64,000 nucleotides of DNA, taken from NCBI GenBank assembly GCA_016801845.1, contig CM028906.1, forward strand, positions 4,574,501 through 4,638,500, given 5' to 3'. The translations under genes were made by a program, and so were the position numbers. The DNA is from Polydactylus sextarius (taxonomy: Eukaryota > Chordata > Actinopteri > Polynemidae). Positions 22,092 to 34,400 of this stretch are shown here, in pieces; position 1 is the first letter of the stretch; each line of letters opens with the position of its first letter. The notes below the pieces were generated by a model, which worked only from the letters and a program-made list of their open reading frames with translations, was not told where the DNA came from and did no database searches.

Positions 22092-25000
22092 CTGCAGCTG
22101 TATAGGTGGGGGAGAAGATCAGATATTCTCTAAGATAAAAAGTCGGAAAATTTACAAGAAACATCTGAGTAATAGTGGGCTTTTAGTCATAAAGCTTTTC
22201 ACACATTGTGCAGGTTGTTCTGATGCAATATCGGAGATTCTAACACCAACAACAACAACATGAAATATGTTACATTCATGATGCCTGTTTATTAAAAACC
22301 TGCAGACAACTACATTTACAACTGTGATGGAGGAGCTGTACCTAAACAAAGAGCGCTGTGGAATGTAACTAAGTGCATTGACTCAGGGACTTTCACATTT
22401 AAGAGTGAAATGTGAAAAATGGTGACTTTACAAATACATGAAGTGCTGATACAATATTGTGCCTTGTTATGTTAAATTATTAATTAAACTGTGTCTGTGC
22501 AGCTGAAATCATCAGCTCATTAACTTAATTAATGTGTGTCAGAAAATGGAAAACTTCTTGTGGAAAATCGTCTATTACAGGAATCATCATTATCAACAAC
22601 TAATCAACTAAACTAAAAATCTCCACCCACTCTATCCTTCCTCTGCTTCCTGGAAGGGTGGACCCCCCAATTCTATTTAGGCATGTTATTCACATGTGTC
22701 AGAGAAGAAAGAGGCACACTGTGTACAATACCAAAAACAAACTACACTTAAATATCAGACATAACTCCAGACTCCTCTGCTGTTGTCCTAAGAAAAAAAG
22801 AATTACCTTTTGTGTTGGATGGTAGGCTTTTTCTGGTCTATTTGTTTTGATGAAGGTGTGGTTAATGTGGTAATTATGTTTTTATCTTCTGAAAATTTAT
22901 TTATTTATTTTATGTTTAATTTATTTTTGAGTGAAATTTTAACTAATTTAAATTACAATCTTATGCAAAAATTTGATGAGACGGTTGACAAAAAAATTAA
23001 AAAGAAACTATGTTGATTGTACTTAAATATTTTTATTAGTAACAGAATATTTATTTTTATATCTTATCTTTATTATATTTATATATTTAGAGTCACCTGG
23101 CCTGACCTGTGCCTGACCCTGTGACATTACATGCTGAGGATTATGGGACCTGGGTTGATGATTTGAAAAACCAGTGTGAACGTCACTCAGACAAGCTGCT
23201 TGGAGTCCTCTGACCTTTGACCCCCAGAGCAGCTAACAGGTTTGAACTGGTTGGTCAGAGCCTCAGGTCCAAGTGGTTATTTGTCACTTTTCATGTGTCT
23301 TAGGTCTGTTTATCTTCTGCTATTGGTGTAACAGTGGTGCTTACAAACACAAATAAATTTTCATTTCATTTTTTTTCTTTGCTTCACTGAAGATGCTGCC
23401 AAATTTTAAACTACATTTAAAAGGAAGTTAGTGTATTTACAACTTGTTTTGTTGTAAACAACAGTTGTTTTAGATTTACAGAAGATTCTTCTGCTCACAT
23501 GCGCAGGACCTAAGATTTTTAAATGTGACACAAACAAAGTTTAATAAAAAGCTATTGAATGACCTGTGGTATACCTTCACGGTTCAGTTGTAGGTCCTAC
23601 ACATTTTAATCTTTACACCCAGAACACACTGCTCGTAATGCAGGTGTGTACTGGACGGCTTGCTGAAATGATGAGACATATTTCCAACTCAATCCAAATG
23701 GATAAATAATACATTTTAAACATGATTTATTTGAATTTCAAGTGACATTCTTGTTCATGTTAAACATAATCAGACAAATGCTTGAAGTTGAAGTGAGTTA
23801 TCTATCCACCTCATGTAATATAGAGCATGTTACTCCACTCCACCGTACTTTTCAGCAAACAAAATGTTTGTATGAGAAGTGCTGTATAAATAAAGTCAAA
23901 ATAAAGTCTTTGATTCACCAGTTTGAGTGGACAAACTAGTATATGAGGAAAAAGACCGAGTCCACCTCATTTCCGACAAACAGAATTAACAAAACCGACG
24001 TGTGAAATAGAGGCCGAGTCATAAAATAGAAGTCATAAATAAATGATGCGTTTCTTTTTTTAAACTGTGTTAATAAAGTCATACAGTATGAAAGCGAACT
24101 TGTAATGGATGTTGTCAGCTGTGACCTCCCAGGCGACACTGTCACAGTTTTGAGAGACGTCCTGGGGAGAGGGGGGCCAGCTAAAATTTAAAATGTCATC
24201 CAGGGTTTATTTAGTGTTTAATGTCCAGGAGGAAGATGACAGATGAGTATCAATACAGGTCTCTTTGACATCTCTTTTGTCTCTTTACTGTTATTTATCT
24301 CCTTCCCTTCTCTCTTTGCAGCTTTACCTTGCACCTCTCCTCCTCCACTCTAAGAGCTTCCATCCTCCTCAGTAACTAGCCTGATCCCATACATCAGCAC
24401 CTTTGAACTACTTATGCATTTTTCAAACCATGGCAGGAAAACGTTTCCTGCCCAGACAAAATGAGGAGCTCCCACTGTCTTTTCCTTTTTTTAGACGTTA
24501 CAGTGAAATCCTGAGAGGTGAATGTTTCTTAGTATGACTTCTTTATCTGTTCTATCTCTCCATCAACCATCGCACGCTCATCCACAGGGAGGGCATGCTG
24601 ACCTCTACAAACTGCTGTCAAGTGGCAGGAACACACTTAGAGAGGACTCAGTGGGAGGTAATGAGATTTCACATCCATTTCTGCCACAGTTTCCAGACCC
24701 ATGTGGCTGTCTTTCTCTGTTCATGTAGAAAATGTCACTTGTCTTCATTTGAGTTGATCTGAACAGGATTTCTATTGAATGCAAATAAAGAACCCTTTTA
24801 CTGTTAGTAAGATTGTGATCTGTTCTTCTTTGACTTCATTGACATTGTGGTTGGTCCCGTGTTAACACAATGTCCCACTCCCTGACCTGCACCGGTCTGA
24901 CTCTTTGAAATGCAGGGTTGTTCACTGACATTTTAACTGGCCGTGCCAGGCTCAGTTAAGAAAAAGGAGCAGCATTTAATGACTTAATAATTAGCTTTGC

Positions 25001-26050
25001 AAGACAACGATGAAATATTTTGTCAAGCCTCCTCAGCCCATCACACATAGACTGATGTTAGTGAAGTGGAACAAGACAAAACTGGCCAAGCATCCATTTT
25101 CCTGTGTTCAGGGTCTGTTACTATGTGATGTGATAATGATCATAAAACGGAAAGCTCATGTTTTTCATACTAAGTGGTGTAATCTTATTGCGATTTCATA
25201 TCTTTGGCTGCAAAATGTTTTCCTTGAACTGGCATTTTTATTTCACTATCCCTCCCCCCAATCACCACAATCACAATCAAACTTTGTGGCAGGAAATGAA
25301 ATAAAGTTTGCATCTTTATCTCAGCTCCATTAAAACTAATACACACTTATGCATTTAATTCTGTGTATTGAAATGGGCCATTCAGTCTTCCATCCTGCTC
25401 TTGTTTAGGAGTCATACTTCCTTCTCTTTACATATTTTCTGCCCAAGGATTTAGATCGAGTTGAACATCTGCGTTGTGTGTATGTGTGTGTTTTTTGTGC
25501 ACGTGTGCTATTCTTCAAGTTTTTCCTTTCCTTTTTCCACCCAAGGCTCTGTGATGCTGTGTGAAAAGCTAATTGCTGCTGACTTTATTCTAATGATATT
25601 CATGCCACAGGAGCCGCCAGGGCACAAACACCTTTACACTGAGATTTAAAAGTAACAGTTGCAAAGAAAAAAAATGTCAGCTGTGATGTCTGAATATAAC
25701 ATTGTGGGTTGAAGACTAGAAGATATAAAGCCTCTCTGCCCTCAGCTGATATGTGCGAAGTCAAGAGCTAAGATTAGATGTTTTTTAACTAGCGTAAAAA
25801 TATTTGTTCCTTGAAGTTTTGGCTTCATGAGGTCAGACAAACATTAAAAACAACAATAGAAAATGTTTTGATGACTTATTTTTGCACCTGAAAATAAATG
25901 ATCTATGATGGCATATGATAATTTAAAAAAAATCATCAGGAAAAGGAAAGTCTCTAAAATCAGATTGCATTGGATGGCACTTATGCTTGTTAGTGTAAAG
26001 ACCTGGGTGAAAACCTATAAAGCAAAGAAAGAGTAAGTAAAAAAATAAGA

Positions 26051-26093
26051 ATTACCACCTTGTGGTGGTAAGTTACAACCACAAGGTGGTAAT
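26051..26093. repeat. Perfect inverted repeat, 16-bp arms, 11-base loop
   Basis: ATTACCACCTTGTGGT at 26051-26066 is exactly reverse-complementary to ACCACAAGGTGGTAAT at 26078-26093. Each arm also contains ACCACAAGGTGGT (or its reverse), which resembles the core of the CTCF motif (CCASNAGRKGGC), so two such cores face away from each other. It could be a transposon end, a hairpin or a factor-binding pair; no function is shown. Confidence 0.8.
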
Positions 26094-26304
26094 ATAGGGA
26101 TAATGCTGCCAGGACAAATAACCAACAAGATTTGCTTCATTCATCAAATCAAATGTTAAAAATGTGAAATTTATAGGAAAACTATAACTACAGCCTCACA
26201 GATGGACAACTTCACCAACCAGTTCAGTAGCAGTTAATTAGCACCCTAACTGTTGAGTTACGGCCAAAAATACATTGGTTATTTTTAACCTTTAATCACC
26301 AAAT

Positions 26305-26306
<2 letters not shown>

Positions 26307-26338
<32 letters not shown>
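26307..26338 (-). repeat. Poly-T tract, possible poly-A tail of a minus-strand retrocopy
   Basis: Thirty-two uninterrupted T. On the minus strand it reads AATAAA running straight into poly-A, as at the end of a retroposed transcript or SINE. The DNA just to the right (26339-26580) would be the body of that element, but I do not recognise it and could not find target-site duplications. Confidence 0.5.
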
Positions 26339-26340
<2 letters not shown>

Positions 26341-28308
26341 TCAAGTGAACATTTTGAAACAACTCGCCTCCAGCCATGCTGTTTGTGAACTCAGACTCAA
26401 AGAATCTATGTATCTATGTATCATATATTCACCAACTGCAGGTTCATGATCTGACCAATGGCTTCGTAAATTTTAGAGACTACAACAGAGAGATAATTAT
26501 GGGAGAAGACAAACCACTCAAACCATGTGGGCTGCCCCGTCCCATCAATAAGCCAATCATTGGCCGAACCAGGTGAATTTGCTGTCGTGACAAAATGTGC
26601 TTAACGCAAATGTGGTCATTTGGTGACTCTACACTTTCAGCCTTTGTTTTATGTCTCAGTTACCCAAAGTGGAGGATGCCATGGTGGCTGCAGAGTGGCG
26701 ACACTTTTCTGTAAAGACTTTGATTTTGACAAGAGATAGTGAATTACCAACTGATGTGGTTGGACACTTGATGGGAACAAAATCTCTCAATTATAAATAT
26801 CTGCACAACAATGCAGTACATTCGGATGTAATGGTCCATTCACATAATGATCCTTATCAAAATGCATCCTGTTGCTGCACCAATTATAGGCTAATATCAG
26901 CTGTTGTCGTAATGGATTGGTGGGACTGAGGTAGCATGATGAGTTTATTTTAACCTCATTATCAGGTGGTGCTAAAGAATTATTCGTCATTCATGGTGAT
27001 GATATAAACACAAAACGAAGAGAGGAACTCCTGTCTCAAGGTTCAAGAACCAACATAAGCAGCCTGAGCAACATCCAGGTGAAATGATGCTAATGACTGA
27101 GCCACAGCAGCCCAGTCCCATTGAAACTCCCTCTGAGACAGACTGATCGGGTCATACTAAATGATCTCTGCAAGTTTGTTCACACATCAAACGACAAACT
27201 CAATGAGAAGTTTTCAAACATTGTGGGGTTGATTTTAATTATGGTGCATTTAATCAAAACATGAAATGAAATGAAATGCTGCAGTGCTGGTGTAAAACTT
27301 GATCAAAGTGTAGTAGAGCCTAGTTTGTTTGTTTTTTTTTTTACTGAGGAACACACTTATTCATTATGTCAGCAGAAATACTAGAAATAGAAGGTTTATC
27401 AACTCTAAAAGTAATATTTAGCAGCAGTGCCAGTTGTAGTAGGAAATAGGATAGTAGCAGTTGTAGGTATTGGTGGAAGTAGTAACAGTAGAATGAGATT
27501 TCCCAAAGCAAGTCAAAGACCAGAATGGTTGAATAGAGGGCAAGACTATCATAAATCTAAACAGAGACATTGGTTAAGCCTTGGGGAAAGAAGAGGAGAG
27601 AAGAAACAGTAAGAGGAAAATGAAAACAAAGTCAAGCAGACAGAAAGCCACCCACAATGAAAGGATCAAGAACCTGACACATCAGAAGAAGATTTTTGCT
27701 GCATTCTACCCCAGGTAATGTATATGGTCTCAATGCTTAATCCATCACACTTGTTACACCTTAAGCCTGCTTGAGGTAGAACATAGTTTGTAACAATGGA
27801 ACTGAATGACTAAATGACTCGGTGAATATAGCTGGAAAGTTTGCAGTAAATATGTCAGACAAAACCTTAAATCTTTTTCCCCGTTTATTCCTTTTTCATC
27901 CAACAGCTGTTGGACCTGTAACAGTACAGAGTCTGTGATGTACTCGCAGTAGGTTATGACTGACACTGCGTCTCGTGCTGACAGTGTCTTCCTGCTGGGG
28001 CCGTTCTCAGAGCGGCGGAGCCTCGTAAGCAGATTTGTGTAGACAGATTTAAGCCGTTGCCTCTTGATTCGTCCAGTCTGCGGACACAGTCGTGTAGGAG
28101 CAGGCTGAGGAGGAACCTAATCTGCAACCTGCTCCATCAGTCCGCCGCTGTCCTACTGTGGGTGACAGACCTAAACAGGGAGTTGGATCGGGTAAAGACG
28201 GGTAAAGCGCAGGATCCGCTCCTGAGAGTTGTGCGGCTTTGCGCTTTTGGAGAGCGCAGCGCACAGAGAGCTTGGTGCAGGACACTGGACGCCTCAGATG
28301 AGGTGTCC

Positions 28309-28330
28309 TCACACACACACACACACACAC
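28309..28330. repeat. (CA)n microsatellite 131 bp before the drd4 start
   Basis: About eleven CA units within the CpG-rich promoter or 5' UTR of drd4. It is likely to vary in length among individuals. Confidence 0.9.
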
Positions 28331-28378
28331 CCAGGTGACGCGCCTGCTCACTTCAGGGCTTCTGGACACGGATCATAG

Positions 28379-28486
28379 ATGAGATTCAGTCCAGAGAGAG
28401 ACGTTCTCCAACAGACCAGGAGCGCGTCAATCTGCGGCGCACAGCGCCTCACCGGAGACCATGTCGACCAACTCCGCCGCTTCTGA
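28379..28486 (+). other. Upstream ORF overlapping the drd4 start
   Basis: An ATG at 28379 opens a 35-codon frame that ends at TGA 28484-28486, overlapping the drd4 coding start (28461) by 26 bases in a different frame. Its ATG context is weak (T at -3) compared with drd4 (A at -3). If the transcript starts upstream of 28379, this could dampen receptor translation. The transcription start is not known. Confidence 0.45.
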
Positions 28487-31400
28487 CGGCGACACGCAGG
28501 TCACACACAACGTCCCCGCGCTCATATTCGGGATTCTGCTAATTGTGGTCGTGATCGGGGGAAACGTACTCGTGTGCCTCAGCGTGTACCTGGAGAAGGC
28601 TTTAAAAACCACAACCAACTACTTCATAGTCAGTCTGGCGTTTGCAGACCTGTTGTTGGCGGTACTGGTTCTGCCGCTCTTCGTATACAAAGAGGTAAGA
28701 ACCGACCTAAAGTAGCTTTGTGTGGATTATATACCGGGCGTACAAGGTGCAAACACGGGAACCTAAAGGGTCAGAGGAGCCCTGAGAGGTCAGAGGGGAC
28801 GAGGTAATGTGACAGGAAGGATTAAGCAGGAGTCAAACACTCCACCACCAAGACACAGCTGTAGTTTTTAAGGTTACTGAGAGACTGAATGAAGATACAA
28901 GGATACAAAATGACCAGACACAAAAACAGCAACAGACACTCAATGTCTGCAAAGATACACAAGAATTATATAAGATATAATGTATGTTCAACACACACTA
29001 AACAACAAATATATAGACATAGACATAGACATACAAAACAATACAAACAGCAACAAGGACATGCAAAATGGCTACAAAGAGATTGGTAGCAGGTACAATG
29101 AGACACAAAGTGACTAGAAAGAGATACAAATCTGTAAGGTATAATATACAAAATACACAAAATAATAAAACAATACCAAGAAACAAAAATGGCTACAAAA
29201 GATGCAAAATGACAAAAAAGAGACAAACACTACAGAGACTCAGCTGCAGAGGCACAACATTGCTATGAATACATGCAACATTGACACAAAGACACAAAAT
29301 TACTGCAAAGATGCAAAATGACTAAAGAGAGACAAAAAAGGATGAAACATACACTTAAAACAATAATTCAGACTTGCAAATGAGCTATAGTGCAGACAGA
29401 CAAAAATACAGACAAAACTAGATAAAAACATATACAAAAAATGAATCTTGCTCTAGCCTTCATACATCCTCTGTCTCCCACCTGCAGCCTTTATTATACC
29501 TCTCACACCTGCTGCTGTGTTACAGGGCAGATACAGGGGCCGATGCACATATTCATTTAAGAGAAATGATAGATTATAAATAGGAGTAATGTGACCAGAG
29601 GTAGCTGCCAGTCAAAACCCATCAGACACTGTCCATCATGTGACAATACAAAGGACAGATCATGACGCACTGAGCTGTGCTGTCTCACATCTTTAATCAG
29701 GATTAATTAATGACAGGGGTTGGGTGGGGTGGATTCATACTGGTTATTAGAACACAATATTTGCAAGAAATATAGAGGGTTTAAAGGGTGTAATCTAGTC
29801 CTTATTAAAGTATTAAAAGCCACCTGCTTGCATGCCTGTCTGTCTAAATATCGGTGGAGCTCAGAGATGCCCAGTCGAGGCCACCCCCCATCCCCCCAGT
29901 CCTCCCTAATTAGTTGTGTTTGTGATCTTGTTACCTGTGCCAGCGGAGGCAGCCAGTTAATCTACCAAGTGTCACACTTGGTGATTCGTCCATATGCAGT
30001 GGCCTGGATTAGAGAAGTCAGTCTCAACATAAAAAACCCAACATCTCTGCTTTCTCCTGAGGAAAAGTCAGAGGAGGGACACAGTCGTGTCTTTAAACAG
30101 GAGGAATGTTTGGTCCTGACTAGGAGCTGCGGTGGTGCAAGCTCACAAGAGGATTAAACATATTTACACTAAGATTTGAACCAGCTAATGAGGTGGTGTT
30201 TGTGTGTTTCTGTTCTTTCAGTTTCAGGGTGGAGTTTGGACCTTGGACATGATGATGTGTGATGGCCTGATGACCATGGACGTGATGCTGTGCACCGCTT
30301 CCATATTCAACCTCTGTGCCATCAGTGTAGACAGGTATGTCTTTCATATCTGATATTGATATACAGACTTCTGTACTTTAGATAATTGTTTTTTTGTTGT
30401 TGTTGTTTGTTTACTTTATATAAATGAACTCCTCCTACTATGTAATGATGACACTGATGAAGACCTTGTATATTAGTCAACATATATGAAGATGATGCCA
30501 ACATCAGTAATAGGCCAAAGAAATAAACAAACTAGTTTTTACCCAATGTAGGCCACAAGGTGGTTTATTATTTTATTGTAAAACCAACTTTTGAATCTAA
30601 AGGTGTTTTCACCCTGAGCGTCCATATCAAAGTTTTGGTATTTGTTACATTGCATATATTTAATCTCTTAGTTTCAGTTTCATACTGGAGTTTTGAGACC
30701 ACACAAAAACACTTTCCATGACACATCTGCGTCTACTGTGTCTCCTGGCATGGCATTTATTATGCCAACTAGTTCAACCTTGGCAAACAAATATTCTCCT
30801 TTTACCAATTTTATATGATATATGATGATAATATATCATCATTAGCAGGCAAGAGGGCAAGGACTATGAGCAATCCTGTTTTTTTCTTAAGCTGTTTGTT
30901 TTTTCCTCTAATCAAATCACTGTTAAATATTTGGCCTCTTCATTTCTACATGTGCTTCCACAGCTCATCACAGTTGCTTCTTCTTCTTTGACTTTTCTGC
31001 AGCTTCTTCCACTTCTTTCTTTTTCATTTTTTTTACTACTTTTTTTTTCCTATTTATTAGATGGTGCATATAACCCAAGTCATAGATCATAGTTCAGTCT
31101 GGACCAAGACCACCTCTTTTGGTTGGACCGAATATCAGTCCTTGGCACCTTTCCCAGTATTTTATTTATTTATTTATTTTTGGTGTAGATTAAACTGAAA
31201 AATCTGAGTCAGGACCAATTAATGCAAATGTGAAAGCACTAAAACCCTAGAGTGAATGTACTTATTTAGTTCAGTAGACTGCACAGGTGTGAATATGTGT
31301 TTGGGTAATATTTCAGGAAACTAAAGTTGTCCATTTATGGAAAAAGAAAATCTGCATCTCAGTTGTTTTTCCTCTGAATGATCTCAGCGTGCTGCATCCT

Positions 31401-34400
31401 CTATCTGGTTGGCGGTGTTTGTGGTGCAATAACACTGATTTGACCTCGCAAACTAAAGCAATGTGGTTCTTTGATAATGTTTTTTTTTTTTTTTTTTTTT
31501 TTTTTCATAAATCTGAATTTCTGAGGATGTGTATGCATTTTCTCAGAACATTTCTTCTACCTCCAGCTCCAAAGATCGTTTCTCTTTACCTACAATGACC
31601 CTAAAACCTTTTGTTTACCAGTGTAGAAGTTTCCTGTGATTTTAACAGAAACTCACAATCTGTGATTTGAATAGCAATTTTATCAAACAAGTTAAAATCC
31701 AACAATAATTTGAAATGTTTTGACACATATGTAGCAGCTGTTTTCAGCAAAACTAAAATCGCACATCCTGCTGAGCAGGATTAAACGCTGCACGGTGAGT
31801 TTATCAGCTGACTGGGAGGATGTTTTCTTCAGGAAAAAGAGTGAACCTCAATTTTAAATTAGTCAGGTTGAAAGATATTCAACTTCACCAAATGCTCATG
31901 TACAGGATTTGTAGACAGCTACTTAGATTGTTTATGATAAAACCCTCTTGTCTTTTGTTTTGCAGGTTTATTGCTGTTTCCATTCCTCTGAATTATAACC
32001 GGAAGCATGTGGACCATCGTCAGCTCATCCTGCTGTCGGCCACCTGGCTGCTGGCTCTGGCCGTGGCCTCCCCCGTCATGTTCGGCATCAACGACGTGCC
32101 CAACCGCAACTCTACTGAGTGTAACCTGGAGGACAACAACTACGTAATTTACTCCTCCGTCTGCTCCTTTTTTATCCCATGCCCCATCATGCTCCTGCTC
32201 TACTTTGGCGTTTTCCGCGGCCTGCGGCGTTGGGAAGAGACTCGTAAGGCCAAGTTGCGCAGCAGCATCGAGGCCTGCAGGAAGCTGCAGCACGCTGCCG
32301 TCGCCACTGCCCTCCCCCCACTTACCGGCACCATCCCCGGGCCTCTGCCAGTGCCCCTGCCCAGGATCATTGAAAGGGACTTGGCCCAGTCTCGGCTGGA
32401 CGACACGGATGACTATATGCAGCAGGAGATTCCTTATCCTCGGCAGTACCGGGAGAACTCTGTGCCCACAGTGACGTTCAGCCAAATGAAGAAGAAGAAG
32501 AGAGCCAAGATCAACAGCAGGGAGAGGAAAGCCATGAGGGTGCTGCCTGTCGTCGTGGGTGAGTGATCATGGTCTTCATCTTTTGTTAGAGCTCAAAATA
32601 CGTCAGTGGCAAAACCTGCTTTGGTGTTTCATGGTCCATAAAAGATAATTGAACCCAGGCTGTTGTTTCTTATGTTTTTGTATGTACATGATTGAGGATG
32701 TTATCATGGATTCCTACAACTACAATCTCACAATACTCAGAGGATTTAAGTTTCATATGTTAGATATGATTAATGATAATGACATTAATGATAAAGACTT
32801 GATAAGACATGATTTCTCAAAAACTTCACGAGGACAAACCTGCTAATTTGACAAATTCACATGACAGAAAAAAACTATTTAGATGTTGGTGGACAAAAGT
32901 TAACATCCCTTAACAACCTCATCCTTGTGATTGATTTATTGTAGTAAACAACTTCTCCCTGAGTGGTTCCAAAACATTAACTCACAGACTTTGAAGAATG
33001 ATAATTTGTTATATTTGAGAGCTTATATTTTGTATTCAGTTTTAACAGTTCTGTCATTTCCTTTCTTCTTAATGTCATATTTCAGGTATGAGATCATGGA
33101 ATTTCCTCAAATTTGGCAAAAAAAAATCGCTCAGACTCAAGGATGAACTGATTTAATATGCAGAGGTCAAAGTCACTGGCACGTCACGTAGAGTTTAAAA
33201 CTCATGATTCTACTTAATTGCGACTTTGTTGGTGGAGACATGGATTTTTACGATGAATAAGGTTTTATATCATGGATGAGGTTAGCTAATTGATCCAAAT
33301 CACATTTTATTTGTACTGTTATTATTTTTTTAAAGGATCCCCTTTTTGGTGTGTTTGTTCCACTTACAGGTAATGATGTCTCTGCTGTGTAGGAAATAAT
33401 GGCCACTGTGTTTTTAAAAATTCCTATTTATTCACCAAAACAGGAAATGGAAGTAAAATTACCACTGACAGCAGGTGAAGTGTTGTCAGTGCTGAACAGT
33501 TCAATATGGTAATTATTACCCCATTTAAAATTGCCACAGCAGCTGTTGTCAGTTTCTTGTTTGCAGCTGCGATTAATCACAAAGGATCAGATAGCAGATT
33601 ATGAACAATCAATCTTTGCTCAATGAATTTTAATTTTATTTGCTGGTGTTTACCTGTTGCATCTTTCGAAATACTTTACCTCGAGTTGCTGATGAAAACA
33701 GTTAATAAGTTTTTGCATTTGTGTTTGTAGCGTAATTATCTGTGGTTGTTGCGGCTCATGTTGGCAATGAGGCTGCTGACACTCATTCAGCGCGTGCTAA
33801 CAGCATCACCTATCACCGGGTGCTGCCATTATAGCTTAAAGCCTTCAATCCAATTATTATGCAACACATGATCTTACCACACCGTCTCTCCAGTGCTCAG
33901 ACCATGATCTTTTATTCTGTAGATGTTATCAGATACATAAAAGCAAACACTTGACTTAGTAGTTAGTAGTAAAACCATTCTGACTAAATTAAGGCAACTG
34001 TAAAGACTTTCAGCCTGCAGAGTAAATATACTTGAAACATGTCATCAGCAAGAAAACACCATGTTAACAACGTTAGCTCAGCCAGCTGGCATGCTAACAT
34101 TTGCTAATTAGCACTAACCACTAAGTACTACTGATGCTGTTGGGAATGTCATTAGGTTTGCAGGTATATGGTTGTGAATCAAGGTGTTGAATTATCTGAT
34201 GATGGCGCTAGATAGAAAGTCAGAGGATAATTTAAATTACAATCACTCTGATGGTAATTATAGATATTTAACTCCTTGTTTACAGTGATTTTGAATGTAC
34301 CCTATGTAAGATTCTGTGACTTTGCTATACCTACATAATAGTAGTCCAATTTGTGTTAATAATCACATCCCCAGTATATTTACATAAAAGGTATGGGTTA

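Larger units (their letters stand above)
18623..28460. other. Divergent intergenic region, cdhr5-like to drd4
   Basis: About 9.8 kb between two divergent start codons, and I find no gene in it. Contents: the cdhr5-like promoter (about 18.6-18.8 kb, with a GTACCAGCTGGTAC palindrome at 18687-18700), an L2-type LINE tail (19.04-19.41 kb), CA tracts (20609-20650, 20776-20812), a degenerate minisatellite (21170-21640), a GA tract (22069-22091), plain AT-rich DNA (22.1-26.0 kb), a hairpin (26051-26093), a 32-base poly-T with an unexplained open segment beside it (26307-26578), more plain DNA, and the CpG-richer drd4 promoter from about 27.96 kb. Confidence 0.7.

Noticed and set aside
31919..32485. 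188-codon open frame on the minus strand
   Set aside because: It is the antisense shadow of drd4 exon 3, whose sense frame shows all the receptor motifs.
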